Below, one piece after another: positions 43,403-54,735 of a DNA stretch of 64,000 nucleotides. Positions within the stretch are counted from its first letter, which is position 1. Each line of letters begins with the position of its first letter. The position numbers and the translations under genes are program-made. Origin of the DNA: Polyangiaceae bacterium. GTDB taxonomy: Bacteria; Myxococcota_A; Polyangia; Polyangiales; Polyangiaceae. The stretch is from positions 1,116,001 to 1,180,000 of the forward strand of contig JACKEA010000001.1 of the NCBI GenBank assembly GCA_020633235.1. Direction: 5' to 3'. Under the pieces are notes generated by a model, which worked only from the letters and a program-made list of their open reading frames with translations, searched no databases and was not told the origin of the DNA.

Positions 43403-43996
43403 ATGAGCCTACGCGATCGCATCGACCGTCTGGAGCCTCGGGAGCGTCAGCTCCTCGGAGTGCTCGTCGCCGTGCTCGGGGTCTTCCTTCTGTTGCTCGT
43501 CCCGTTGGGCATCGCGGCCCTGGTGGGCTCCAAGCGCTCCAACGTGGAAGGCTTGCGCGAGGCGATCACCGCCATCCAGGACGGCCGCGCCAAGGTCGCT
43601 CGACAAGACCAGGAGCGGGACGCCGTGCTGGCTCGCTACAAGGTTCCGGCGCCCGCGCTGGCGGGCTTCCTCGCGAAGCAGGCGGAAACCGCGGGCATCG
43701 AGATCCCGGAGAGTCAGGACCGCGCGGTCGTTCCCCACGGCAAGAAGTACGAGGAGCGCTCGACCAAGATCGTGCTCCGCAAGGTGGGCATGCTGTCTCT
43801 GGTGAAGTTCATGGAAGGCATCGAGCAGTCCGGCTATCCGGTGAGCTTGTCGCGGGTGGACATTCGCAAGCGCGGGACCGAGACGGACTCCTACGACGTG
43901 GAGATGGTCGTCAGTGCCTTCGATCGCAAGGCGGACGTGAAGAAAGAGAAGAAGAGCACCGGGGACGGGGACGAGCAGACGGGAGACGAGCCGTGA
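43403..43996 (+). CDS. gspM: Type II secretion protein GspM
   Basis: GspM is the small inner-membrane partner of GspL. The 197-residue protein has the usual opening MSLRDRIDRLEPRERQLLGVLV, one membrane helix (LVAVLGVFLLLLVPLGIAALV), a coiled-coil stretch and a PilO/GspM-like ferredoxin fold (LRKVGMLSLVKFMEGIEQSGYPVSLSRVDIRKRG). It ends in an acidic/basic tail. It is 4 bp after gspL, and its stop overlaps the gspN GTG (GTGA). Confidence 0.93.
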   Translation: MSLRDRIDRLEPRERQLLGVLVAVLGVFLLLLVPLGIAALVGSKRSNVEGLREAITAIQDGRAKVARQDQERDAVLARYKVPAPALAGFLAKQAETAGIEIPESQDRAVVPHGKKYEERSTKIVLRKVGMLSLVKFMEGIEQSGYPVSLSRVDIRKRGTETDSYDVEMVVSAFDRKADVKKEKKSTGDGDEQTGDEP

Positions 43997-45027
43997 GTCC
44001 GCGCTTGAAGAAGATCCTGAAGGCTCTCGGCTACCCCGTCTTTTACCTCGCGGTGTTCTCCATCTTCCTGATCGTGACCTTCCCGTACGATCGCCTGAAG
44101 GAACGCGTGATCGTGGAGTTCAACGCGCGCCAGCCCGCTGGCAACGGCGCCCGACTCAGCATCGACGACATGAGCGGGTATTGGCTCAGCGGCGTCGAAG
44201 CGGAAGGCATCAAACTCACTCCGGCGCCCGAGCCACCGGACGAGGACGGCAAGGTGAAGGAGCCGAAGCCGCTCACCATCGACGAGGCCCACGCCCGGGT
44301 ATCGATCCTCCGGCTCTTGGTGGGGACGCTCCACGTTTCCTTCGCGGCGGACGCCTTCGGTGGCGAGATCTCCGGCTACACGTCCGACGCCAACGAGACC
44401 CGCACCATCGAGGTCGAGCTCGATGGCGTGAACGTGGGTGACGTTCCGCTGCTCACCAACGCCGTGGGTCTACCCATGACCGGCGCGCTGTCGGGCACCA
44501 TCGACCTCAAGCTGCCGGAGTCGAAGCTTTCGAAGGCGGAGGGCAAGATAGACCTGAAGATCACCGACCTCTCGGTGGGCGATGGCAAGGCGAAGATCCG
44601 CAACACCATCGCGCTGCCGAAGCTGGACGCGGGCGAGATGACGTTCACGGCGGAGGCGACGGACGGGCGCCTCAAGATCGAGAAGTTCTCCGCCAAGGGC
44701 AAGGACATCGAGGTGGTCGCCGACGGCAGCGTGCGTCTCCGGGATCCGATGGATCAAAGCCTCGCGGAGCTGTCGCTCCGTTTCGCCTTCAGCGATGCCT
44801 ACAAGAACAAGAACGACATCACGCGTGGCTTGTTCGGCGCGCCGGGTTCCAGCATGCCGGGTCTGTTCGACCTGGATCCCAAGACCAAGCGCGCCAAGCG
44901 CCCCGACGGTTTCTACGCCTGGCGGCTGGTCGGTCCTCTGGGCAGGATGGAGCCGCAGCCGGCCCCAATGGGCGCCAGTGGTTCCGCCGCGCCGAGCCGC
45001 TCCATGCGGGGATTCTCGCCGCGCTGA
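43993..45027 (+). CDS. gspN: Type II secretion protein GspN
   Basis: A 344-residue protein matching the GspN type found in delta-proteobacterial secretion operons. It has an N-terminal membrane anchor (GYPVFYLAVFSIFLIVTFPY), a periplasmic AsmA/DUF-like beta repeat region (RLSIDDMSGYWLSGVEAEGIKL, ISGYTSDANETRTIEVELDGVNVGDVP, GALSGTIDLKLPESKLSKAEGKIDLKI) and a Pro/Ser-rich end. Its exact role is unknown; it may shield or stabilise the inner platform. The start is GTG, overlapping gspM. It is the last gene of the operon and converges with the kinase-TPR gene. Confidence 0.92.
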   Translation: MSPRLKKILKALGYPVFYLAVFSIFLIVTFPYDRLKERVIVEFNARQPAGNGARLSIDDMSGYWLSGVEAEGIKLTPAPEPPDEDGKVKEPKPLTIDEAHARVSILRLLVGTLHVSFAADAFGGEISGYTSDANETRTIEVELDGVNVGDVPLLTNAVGLPMTGALSGTIDLKLPESKLSKAEGKIDLKITDLSVGDGKAKIRNTIALPKLDAGEMTFTAEATDGRLKIEKFSAKGKDIEVVADGSVRLRDPMDQSLAELSLRFAFSDAYKNKNDITRGLFGAPGSSMPGLFDLDPKTKRAKRPDGFYAWRLVGPLGRMEPQPAPMGASGSAAPSRSMRGFSPR

Positions 45028-45066
45028 GCTGCAGCGGGCGCCGCAGCGACGATGCGCGCCGGGCAT

Positions 45067-45127
45067 CGCGCCGCACCAACATCAAGCGTCCCGAGCTGCT
45101 CTGGACTGATGATGTTGGTTCGGCGCG
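45067..45127. repeat. Inverted pair of the dispersed 3'-end repeat, copies F2 and F1
   Basis: Copy F2 (minus strand, 45067-45084) and copy F1 (plus strand, 45110-45127) form an 18-position stem with a single mismatch and a 25-nt loop. F1 reads ATGTTGGTTCGGCGCGGAACC. The pair fills the gap between convergent gspN and the kinase-TPR gene; each copy is in the sense orientation of the gene it follows. No U tract follows either arm, so it is not a standard terminator. Confidence 0.85.
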
Positions 45128-45139
45128 GAACCTCGCGAC

Positions 45140-48100
45140 TCAGGAGTCGACGGAGATACGGAGCTTCTTGCGGAGGTGGAAGTACGGCGCGCTCACGCTG
45201 TACAGCACCAGCTCCTTCATGCGCTCCTGGCCGACAACGGTGGTGGAGCTCTCGTCGCTGGCCTTGATGATTTCGACGGCCGTCTCCAGATCGTGAGCCA
45301 GGAGGAAGCCGGCGCGATCCGCAGTCAGATCCACGCCGCCCACCCAGCGCTTCAAGTCCAGCGCGGCGCCGGACTGCAGCAGCTTGGAGACGATGCGCGC
45401 CAGCTGATCCCGAGCCTGACCCTGCAGATTCGCTTCCAACGCGGCGAGGGCCTCGTTCACCGGACCTTCGAGCTCCGCGGCGACGGGGAATTGCGGCGCG
45501 ATCATCTTGATGGCGGCGAACAGCCAGGACTTGAGACCGGTGCCGGAGGGCACCAGCTGACGGACGTACATGCCCGGCCGGTAGTAGGTGAGGTGGCGCC
45601 CGACGATGTAGGCAGCGGCTTGCGGCGGCACGTCCGCGCTGAGGGCCGCCACGCCCAAGACGATGCCGGGGCTGTAGGCGTGCAAGAACGAGAGGCCGCC
45701 CGGATCGTTGGTGTTCTGGAAGGTGGGCGGCGGCTCCATACCCAGCACCCCAGCCGCGTAGTAGAGCGTCTGGCTCATGGGGTAGGGATGCCGCGCGAGA
45801 TCCAGCGCGTAGCGGGAATCGAAGCCCAGGGCCTCGAGGGCCTGCCCGCGAGCGGCGATGACCGCAGGCTCGATCAGGGCGAACACGCTGGTGAGCAGCG
45901 GGTCCGCGTCCGAGTGGAGCACGGAAGCCAGCCAGTCTTCGTCGTTCAGGGCTTCGGCGGCGGGTGCGGCGGTATCCGCGCGCATGCGCTTGAAGAAGCG
46001 TTCCTCGTCCGGCTCCGCCAGGTTCATCACGTACAGCGCCTGACACAAGCACCAGGCCGCGTCCGCGTCCTTCACGTCCGTGTACAGCTTGCGCAGGAGC
46101 TTGTAGCTCTCCGGACGATAGGGGTTTTGCCGTAGGATCACCTGCTGAGCGTTGACCGCCTTGTCCAGGTACTTTTCCGGATCGCTGGCGTACAGCTCGG
46201 AGAGGTGCTCCTGGCGTGAACGGTTGTCGGGATCCAGAGTCTGTGCGGCCTCCAAGGCATCGATGGCGCGATCGGTCCAGCCCAGGTTCTTCTCGTACAG
46301 CTCGGCGAGCTGCGTGAAGGTGTCGAGCATGCCCTTCTTGTCCTTGTCCGCCGTCGCCATCTCCAGCTTCTTCTGGAGCAGGCGTTCCACGCCGCGATAG
46401 TCGCCCTTCTCGCGGCGAAGGTCCGTGGCTTCCGCCAGGGCCTTGTCCATCTTGGGATCGAGCTCGAGCACGCGTTGGTAGAATTCCAGGGCGCGATCGA
46501 CGTCGCCCATCTGGCGGGAGCACACGATGGCGGCGGTGTGCAGGTACTTGGCGCGCTGCGCGGGATCTTCCACGAAGTCCGCCAGCCGCAACACCACGTC
46601 CACCAGCTTGCCCCAGTCTTTCTCCTCGCTGTAGAGCTGCATCAGCTTGGTGAGGAGACGACGGTCGTCGGGCTTCTCCTCCAACGCCGCGACGTAGCTC
46701 TTGGTGGCGCGGGTGCGATCCTCCAGCCTGGCGGAGGCGATGTCGCCCATTTCCATGAGGAGCTGAACCCGCTCGTCGCCGCTCGCCATGTCGAGGGCGC
46801 GCGTCTTGATCTTGATGGCCTCTTCCCACTGCTCCTTGTCCTCGTGAACCTTGGACAGGCTGGAGAGCGGCAGCGCGTTCGAAGGATCGAGATCCGCGGC
46901 TTCTTCCAGGGCCTTGGTGGCGCCCTCCAGATCGCCGGCTTTGCGCAGGGACTCACCGTAGCGATAGAGCGCGAGAGCGCGGTCCTTGCCCTTGATCTGC
47001 TTGTCGAAGCGATCGAGGTAGTCCTTGTACAGCTCGGCGGCGCGAGCCGGGGAGCCATTCTCGAAGGTGACCTGGGCGACGCGAGCGAAGGCTTCCACGT
47101 CGTCGGGTGCCAAGCGGAGCAAGGTGTCCATGGGGGCCAGCGCTTGTTCCGTGGAGCCGGATTGCGTGAGCGCGTCCACGTAGCGCACCAAGAGCCGAGT
47201 GGCGTCCTTCTTCTCGAGGGTGTCCGCTCGGCCTACGGCGGCGCCGTAGTGCTTGGTGGCTTCCAAGTGACGCTTGGCCTCGAAGGCCAGATCACCCATC
47301 ACCAGCAGCGCCTGCAAGTTGGTCGGGTCGAACGACAGCGCCTTCTTGGCGCTCTCTTCGGCGCGTTTGTCGTCCTTGAGGCGCTCGCGAGCGAGCATCG
47401 CCATCTCGCCGGCGAGCTTCGCCTTTGCGCGATCTCCCTCCGTGCGCTCGAGCTCCCGCTCGAGGAGCTGCACGGCCGCGTTCACCTCGCCACGACCCAG
47501 ATACGCGGAGCGCAGGGAGGCGGAGACACTGGCGTCCGTCGGATTGGCATCGAGCGCCTGCTTGTAGCGGTCGATGGCGCCGTCGCGATCGCCGCGGGTT
47601 TCGAGCAGTTTGGCGGCACGCAGGTACTGCTCCGCTTTCGCCTCGGGAGTGCTGGCCTTTTCGGCCAGGGCCTCGATGGCGGACAGCGCGGCGTCGGCGT
47701 CGCCCGCGGTCTCGCGTAGGCGGGCCAGGGCTTCCAGGGCACCGGCGTGCTCCGGGTTGATGTCCAACGCCTTCTCGTAGGCCTTGGTGGCGCGCTCCGG
47801 CGAGCCGATCTGCTCCATGAGCACGCGACCGAGGGCCAGGGTCAGCTCGAGCTGATGGTCCGGCTCGGACGCGAGCTTCAGCAGGCGCTCGTACAAGGAC
47901 GCCACGTCCTCCCAGCGATCGAGCGCGCGGTAGTGCCGGATGAGGGCGTTGAGCGCGGTGTCGTGGGCGGGATCGATCTCGAGGATGGCTTCCCACGAGG
48001 CGGCGGCCTTCTCGTGATCGAGGAACTCCTCGTCGTAGATGCCCGCGATGCGCTCCCAGAGCGTGATCTTCTGCCGAGGAGTGGCGGCCAGCTGGATCTG

Positions 48101-50464
48101 CCGCTCCAGGTTCTCGATCAGATCCTGGAAACGGCCGAGCTTGCTGTACACCCGGTCCAGACCGCGGAGGGCGTCGAGGTTCTTGTCGTCCTGGGTCAAG
48201 ACGGCGTCGAACCGGCGCAGCGCTTCTTGGTCGTCTTTGAGGTGGATCTCGTAGACCTCCGCGAGGCGGCACATGACCTTCAGGCGCTCTTCGCCCCGCA
48301 GCGCTTCGGCGCGGCGCTCGAGGAGCTTCACGTACTCACTGAAGTCGTTGCCCTTCTCGTAGATCTTCGCCAGCGCGTCGCTAGCGTGCTCGTGACCGGG
48401 ATCTTCGGCCAACACCTGCTCGTACAGATCTCGGGCGCGGCCCACGTCGCCCATCTGGATCTCCAGGATCTCGGCGGCGTCGGTGCGCAGGTCGCGAGCG
48501 TGGGCCGGCGTGGGTGCGGCGTCAGCGCGGCGGGTGAGCACCATCACCAGCTCCGGCCACTGCTGCGCCTTGCGATAGATCTGGGTCATCCCCTCCAGCG
48601 CGGCGTCGTTCGCCGGATCGCTGGCGATCACCGCCTGATAGCAGGGCAGGGCCAAGTCCGGACGGGAGATCTCGTCGGTGTACCAGCGGCCCAGACGGTT
48701 CAGCAGGCTGATCTTGCTCTCCGTCGGCAGCTCGGGATTGGTCGCCGCCTCCGCGCAGGTGGAGAGCACCTCCGCCCAGGCTTCGGTCCCTTCCGCCAGC
48801 CGCTCGATCTCGTCCGCCAGCTGTCCCTGGCTCGGGTCCTCGCAGAACGCCTGAGCGTAGGCAACGAGAGCCTGTTCCTTGTCGTCGAGCTCCGTGACGT
48901 ACAGCCGACCGATCTCGGCGAGAGCGCGCGCACGCTCGGAGTGGCTCTCGGCCTTCTCGCTGCGGCTCAGGAGCATCTCGATCAGCTCTTCGTACTTGCC
49001 GAGCTGCTTGCGGGCGTCCTCCAGGGCAGTGGCGGCAATTTCGTCCGTGGGGTCGAGCTCGACCAGCCAGGAGTACATCTGCTCCGCCTTTTCCAGGTCG
49101 GAGGCCGCGTGCTCGAACAGGCGGGCGGCGCGGAAGAGCAGGCTCTTCTTGGACTCGCGCTTGTCCTTGTCGTCGCCCACGTCGATGGTATCCGCCGCCA
49201 TGCTGAAGGCATCAGCGACGCGCGCGGCATCCGCGCCTTCCTCCACCGCGGCTTCCAGCGCCACGGCGGCTTCCTCGTCTTCCGGATCCGCGACCAGCGC
49301 TTCGATGCGCCCGTCCAGATCCGCGTCCGTGATCTTCTTCTCGCGCTTCTGCACCGTCGCGCGGCCCATGATTTCGAGGGCCTCGAGCAGGGACCGGGCG
49401 CTCTGAGGGCGCTTGTCCGGTTCCTTCTCCAGCATGGACAGCACCCAGTCGTCGATCTCCTTGGTGACCCAGCCGCGGGGGGCGACGGTGCTGGGGGACG
49501 GCGGCGTTTCTCCCAGGTGCGCGGCGGCCGCGCTGGTCGCGGGTCCCTCGCCGAACAGGGCCTTGCCGGTCAGCACCTCGAACAGCAGCGCGCCGAAGGA
49601 GTAGACGTCGCTGCGCTGGTCCGAAGAGAGACCACGGATTTGCTCGGGAGCCACCGTCTTGGGGGAGCCGACGGTGGAAAACAGCTCCTTTTGGCCTTCT
49701 TTCGTGACGCGCGCCCGCGCCCGCAGGCGATCCGAGCCGGCGTCCAGCAGCACCAGGCTCTGGGAGCCGTCCGCAGTGCGGAACACGATGATGTTGTCGA
49801 GGCGTAGATCGCCATGGGACAGGCGCTTGTCGTGGATGGCGGTCAGCGCCTCGAGCATGGCCTTCAGCAGCGGCCGGGCCTCGTTGATGTGCATCGGGCC
49901 TGTCCGCGCGATGCGAACGCTGAGCGGTTGGCCTTCGACGTAGTCGTGGCGCACCACGTAGCGATCGTCGATCACGCCGGCGCTGAGATTCTTGGGCAAG
50001 CCCGGATGATCGATGGCGCCCACCAGGCGGCTCACGGTCAGGAAGCGGTGCAGGCCGCGGCGATCGCGCGTGGCTTCCCGGCGTAGCACCTTCAGGCGCA
50101 CGTCCTTGCCCTCTTCCCGACCCAGGTAGCAGAGGCCCAGGCGACCTTCGCCCAGCTTGCGAACGATGGTGGCTTCGCCCAGCTTGGAGCCGCTCTTGAG
50201 CTCTTCGTCGAAGGGCAGTCCGTTGACGCGGATCTGTGCGACCTTCGGGTTGACCTCGGCTTTGGACGCAAGCATCGCGTCGCAAAGCGCCTCCACGGCA
50301 TCGACCTCCACGCAGTGTTCGGTGAGGGCGTTGACGAAGGAACCCTTCGCCGCCGCGCCTCCCAACTCGTCCGGGTCGAAACCCAGAACGGTGCGGCTCA
50401 TTGTCAGCAGTTCCTCGAGCTCGAACAGCCGTTCGAGCTCGGCACGCAAGATGTCGATCGCCAT
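45140..50464 (-). CDS. Kinase-like protein with a long TPR solenoid
   Basis: A 1774-residue protein. Residues 1-75 form a small helical domain (ELERLFELEELLTMSRTVLGFDPDELGG) resembling bacterial death-like or effector-associated domains (tentative). A Hanks-type kinase-like domain follows (about 95-370): glycine loop LGEGRLGLCYLG, Lys125 in RLKVL, catalytic loop SHGDLRLDNI with Asp219, DAG in place of DFG (Asp241), and VAPEQ. Catalytic Lys and Asp are kept but HRD is HGD and DFG is DAG, so activity is uncertain. The rest (about 410-1500) is TPR-like hairpins of the same style as the giant protein at 5747-17095, then a mixed C-terminal region. An AAGGAG ribosome-binding site (50469-50474) supports the start. 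A TATCAT -10-like hexamer lies further upstream, without a clear -35. Signal and partners are unknown. Confidence 0.92.
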   Translation of the reverse strand: MAIDILRAELERLFELEELLTMSRTVLGFDPDELGGAAAKGSFVNALTEHCVEVDAVEALCDAMLASKAEVNPKVAQIRVNGLPFDEELKSGSKLGEATIVRKLGEGRLGLCYLGREEGKDVRLKVLRREATRDRRGLHRFLTVSRLVGAIDHPGLPKNLSAGVIDDRYVVRHDYVEGQPLSVRIARTGPMHINEARPLLKAMLEALTAIHDKRLSHGDLRLDNIIVFRTADGSQSLVLLDAGSDRLRARARVTKEGQKELFSTVGSPKTVAPEQIRGLSSDQRSDVYSFGALLFEVLTGKALFGEGPATSAAAAHLGETPPSPSTVAPRGWVTKEIDDWVLSMLEKEPDKRPQSARSLLEALEIMGRATVQKREKKITDADLDGRIEALVADPEDEEAAVALEAAVEEGADAARVADAFSMAADTIDVGDDKDKRESKKSLLFRAARLFEHAASDLEKAEQMYSWLVELDPTDEIAATALEDARKQLGKYEELIEMLLSRSEKAESHSERARALAEIGRLYVTELDDKEQALVAYAQAFCEDPSQGQLADEIERLAEGTEAWAEVLSTCAEAATNPELPTESKISLLNRLGRWYTDEISRPDLALPCYQAVIASDPANDAALEGMTQIYRKAQQWPELVMVLTRRADAAPTPAHARDLRTDAAEILEIQMGDVGRARDLYEQVLAEDPGHEHASDALAKIYEKGNDFSEYVKLLERRAEALRGEERLKVMCRLAEVYEIHLKDDQEALRRFDAVLTQDDKNLDALRGLDRVYSKLGRFQDLIENLERQIQLAATPRQKITLWERIAGIYDEEFLDHEKAAASWEAILEIDPAHDTALNALIRHYRALDRWEDVASLYERLLKLASEPDHQLELTLALGRVLMEQIGSPERATKAYEKALDINPEHAGALEALARLRETAGDADAALSAIEALAEKASTPEAKAEQYLRAAKLLETRGDRDGAIDRYKQALDANPTDASVSASLRSAYLGRGEVNAAVQLLERELERTEGDRAKAKLAGEMAMLARERLKDDKRAEESAKKALSFDPTNLQALLVMGDLAFEAKRHLEATKHYGAAVGRADTLEKKDATRLLVRYVDALTQSGSTEQALAPMDTLLRLAPDDVEAFARVAQVTFENGSPARAAELYKDYLDRFDKQIKGKDRALALYRYGESLRKAGDLEGATKALEEAADLDPSNALPLSSLSKVHEDKEQWEEAIKIKTRALDMASGDERVQLLMEMGDIASARLEDRTRATKSYVAALEEKPDDRRLLTKLMQLYSEEKDWGKLVDVVLRLADFVEDPAQRAKYLHTAAIVCSRQMGDVDRALEFYQRVLELDPKMDKALAEATDLRREKGDYRGVERLLQKKLEMATADKDKKGMLDTFTQLAELYEKNLGWTDRAIDALEAAQTLDPDNRSRQEHLSELYASDPEKYLDKAVNAQQVILRQNPYRPESYKLLRKLYTDVKDADAAWCLCQALYVMNLAEPDEERFFKRMRADTAAPAAEALNDEDWLASVLHSDADPLLTSVFALIEPAVIAARGQALEALGFDSRYALDLARHPYPMSQTLYYAAGVLGMEPPPTFQNTNDPGGLSFLHAYSPGIVLGVAALSADVPPQAAAYIVGRHLTYYRPGMYVRQLVPSGTGLKSWLFAAIKMIAPQFPVAAELEGPVNEALAALEANLQGQARDQLARIVSKLLQSGAALDLKRWVGGVDLTADRAGFLLAHDLETAVEIIKASDESSTTVVGQERMKELVLYSVSAPYFHLRKKLRISVDS

Positions 50465-50563
50465 GATGCTCCTTCAAACGCTGGGCGGGAGTCCGCCCGG
50501 CCCCCTGGCGAGAGGGCGCCGCATGATAGCGAAACCGCGTGCATTTCCATACCGCTTCGGCCG

Positions 50564-50595
50564 TCCCGGAGCGCGCCGGGATCTTTGGCTTTTTT
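50564..50595 (+). terminator. Terminator-like stem-loop in the ftsB leader
   Basis: TCCCGG pairs with CCGGGA around a 6-nt loop, followed by a T-rich stretch ending in six T residues. It lies about 60 bp before the FtsB-like gene in the gap between divergent genes, so it does not end a known plus-strand gene. It may be an attenuator in the leader. Confidence 0.4.
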
Positions 50596-50653
50596 GTCCC
50601 GATCCGGGGTCGATTTCTGGGCCCGCCAAGGGCCTCCGTGGCAGGGTCCCGCC

Positions 50654-50947
50654 ATGCCTGCCCGTCGGGTCCTCGCCCAGCGAGCGTTGCCCCTCGCCAT
50701 CCTGGTGGTGGCGGTGGTGGCGGTGCCGGTGATGATCCTCTCGCCCACCGGCGTCCAGCGGCTCGAATCCCTGCGTCAGGAGCGGGAGCGGGCGGACGAC
50801 GAGATCAGCCGGCTCAGCAAGGAGATCGAGCAGCTCCGGGCCGAGGTCAAACGCATCAAGCGCGATCCCTCGGCGGTCGAGCGGGTGGCTCGGGACGAGC
50901 TGGGTCTGGTGCGTCAGACCGAGGTCGTGTTCCAGTTCCGGCAATAG
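50654..50947 (+). CDS. FtsB/DivIC-like septum protein
   Basis: A 97-residue bitopic protein: a basic N-terminus, one membrane helix (ALPLAILVVAVVAVPVMIL) and a periplasmic coiled coil (LRQERERADDEISRLSKEIEQLRAEVKRIKRDPSAVE), ending in RVARDELGLVRQTEVVFQF. The last segment is the hallmark of FtsB/DivIC (the ARxELGMxxPxExv-type motif). FtsB bridges FtsL and FtsQ in the divisome. The ATG at 50654 is chosen because it gives the standard length; the frame is open upstream. It diverges from the kinase-TPR gene and lies 43 bp before the next gene. Confidence 0.87.
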   Translation: MPARRVLAQRALPLAILVVAVVAVPVMILSPTGVQRLESLRQERERADDEISRLSKEIEQLRAEVKRIKRDPSAVERVARDELGLVRQTEVVFQFRQ

Positions 50948-50990
50948 CAGCGTTGCTCGGCGCTCCGGGCCGGGCGAGGCTAGGGCACCC

Positions 50991-52238
50991 TTGACCGTCG
51001 AGCTCGCCCGTCGGCTCCTGGCTTCCCGATCCATCGTGGCTCGGGAGCTCGAGAGCGCTTTGCTCGAGTCCGTCCGGACTCGGACGGCGTTGGTTCGAGT
51101 GTTGATGTCTCGGGGCGCGCGCGTCGCCAAGGCCGTCGAGCGGGAGCTCACTCGCACGTTGGTTCCCTTCGTGGCGCGGCCGGAGGTCGATCGCAACTTG
51201 GTGCAGAAGCTACCGCCCGGGTTCGTCGAGCGCATGCTCGCAATCCCGCTGGGGCGGGATCGACGCACCGGGGTGGTGGATGTCGCCTGCGTGGATCCTT
51301 CGGATCGCCACCTCGGTCGTGAGCTCGCACATCAGCTCGAATCTCCCGTGCGGCTCTATCGCACGTCTTTGAGCGAGCTGTTGCTCGCTGTGGACCGCTG
51401 GCTCGACGAACGAGACGCCACCGTCCCGTCCACGGGACGGACGCCGGCGTTCGGAACCCGCGTGGCGCGGCACCGCTCGGTGCCGCCGGCGCGGCTGTCG
51501 CTGCCGCCGCCGGTGGAGCGGGTCGAACCACCGCCGGAAGAAGAGCCGGCTCCGGCGTCGTCGCCGATACCCCTCGTTCGACGACCGCCGGTGGCCGACC
51601 GAACGCGCCGCCGCACCAATCCGGGCGTGGGAACCAAGGACCGAGCCGAGCTGCCCTTCGAGCACGACGAGCAGGGCGAGCCGGTGATCGAGCTATTTCG
51701 CTCGAAGCCGCCCCCGGCGCCGGCGCCCTCGCAGCCAGTACGGATCGTGGGCGCCCCGGAGGCGACCTTCGAGCAGGCGCTGGAGGCGCTGTCCGCTGCG
51801 CCGGGCCCCGAGTCCGTCGCGGAGCTCTTGGCGGAGGGCGCGACCAGCGCGGCCAGTCTCGCCATCGTGCTGGCGGTGCGCCCCGCAGTGTACGAGGGAC
51901 GTGCCGCCAGTCGTGGCGTGCCCCGCTCCGGAGCGATTCGTTCGTTGCGGGTCCCCGCCGGCCTCGCGTCGGCCTTCGATACCGCAGCCCATTCCGGGCG
52001 CTACCTCGGTGCACTGCCGGACGACGCGGTGCATGGCCCGGTGAGATCGCTCTTGGGCAGCGATGAGGTGTACCTGTGTCCTGTCGTCGTCAGCGGGCGC
52101 CCGGTGTTGCTCCTGGCCCTCTCCGGCATGCCCACGAGCTTCGAGGCCACGCGTCGCGCCGATGCGCTGGCCGCCGGGGCGGGGGAGCGGCTCGAGGCGA
52201 TCTTGCGGTCCAAGAAGAAGAACCGCCGAAATAATTGA
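50991..52238 (+). CDS. T2SSE_N-type domain protein with a GAF-like end
   Basis: A 415-residue protein with no ATPase core. The first 140 residues follow the T2SSE_N/MshEN pattern (ARRLLASRSIVARELESALLESVRTRTALVRVLMSRG, LPPGFVERMLAIPLGRDRRTGVVDVACVDPSDRHLG), as also seen at the start of GspE in this window. MshEN folds can bind c-di-GMP. The middle (about 150-260) is a Pro/Arg-rich disordered linker. The end (about 265-405) looks like a GAF-type sensor domain (VPAGLASAFDTAAHSGRYLG, LGSDEVYLCPVVVSGRPVLLLAL). The start is TTG, 43 bp after the FtsB-like gene. Function is unknown; a signalling or regulatory role is inferred. Confidence 0.8.
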   Translation: MTVELARRLLASRSIVARELESALLESVRTRTALVRVLMSRGARVAKAVERELTRTLVPFVARPEVDRNLVQKLPPGFVERMLAIPLGRDRRTGVVDVACVDPSDRHLGRELAHQLESPVRLYRTSLSELLLAVDRWLDERDATVPSTGRTPAFGTRVARHRSVPPARLSLPPPVERVEPPPEEEPAPASSPIPLVRRPPVADRTRRRTNPGVGTKDRAELPFEHDEQGEPVIELFRSKPPPAPAPSQPVRIVGAPEATFEQALEALSAAPGPESVAELLAEGATSAASLAIVLAVRPAVYEGRAASRGVPRSGAIRSLRVPAGLASAFDTAAHSGRYLGALPDDAVHGPVRSLLGSDEVYLCPVVVSGRPVLLLALSGMPTSFEATRRADALAAGAGERLEAILRSKKKNRRNN

Positions 52239-52263
52239 CTAGTCTGGGGAAAAGGAGCTAGTC
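52237..52263 (+). other. Short hairpin before topoisomerase subunit A
   Basis: GACTAG pairs with CTAGTC around a 15-nt loop holding AAAAGGAG. It starts inside the stop codon of the preceding gene and ends 24 bp before the GTG of the topoisomerase A gene. It might be a processing or translation-control element; no start codon follows the AGGAG at a useful distance. Confidence 0.3.
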
Positions 52264-52287
52264 CGCCATCGACCCCAGGTCGGCCCG

Positions 52288-54731
<2,444 letters not shown>

Positions 54732-54735
<4 letters not shown>

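Noticed and set aside
45028..45048. Hairpin right after the gspN stop
   Set aside because: GCTGC...GCAGC pairs, but there is no T tract and the loop is very tight, so I do not call it a terminator.
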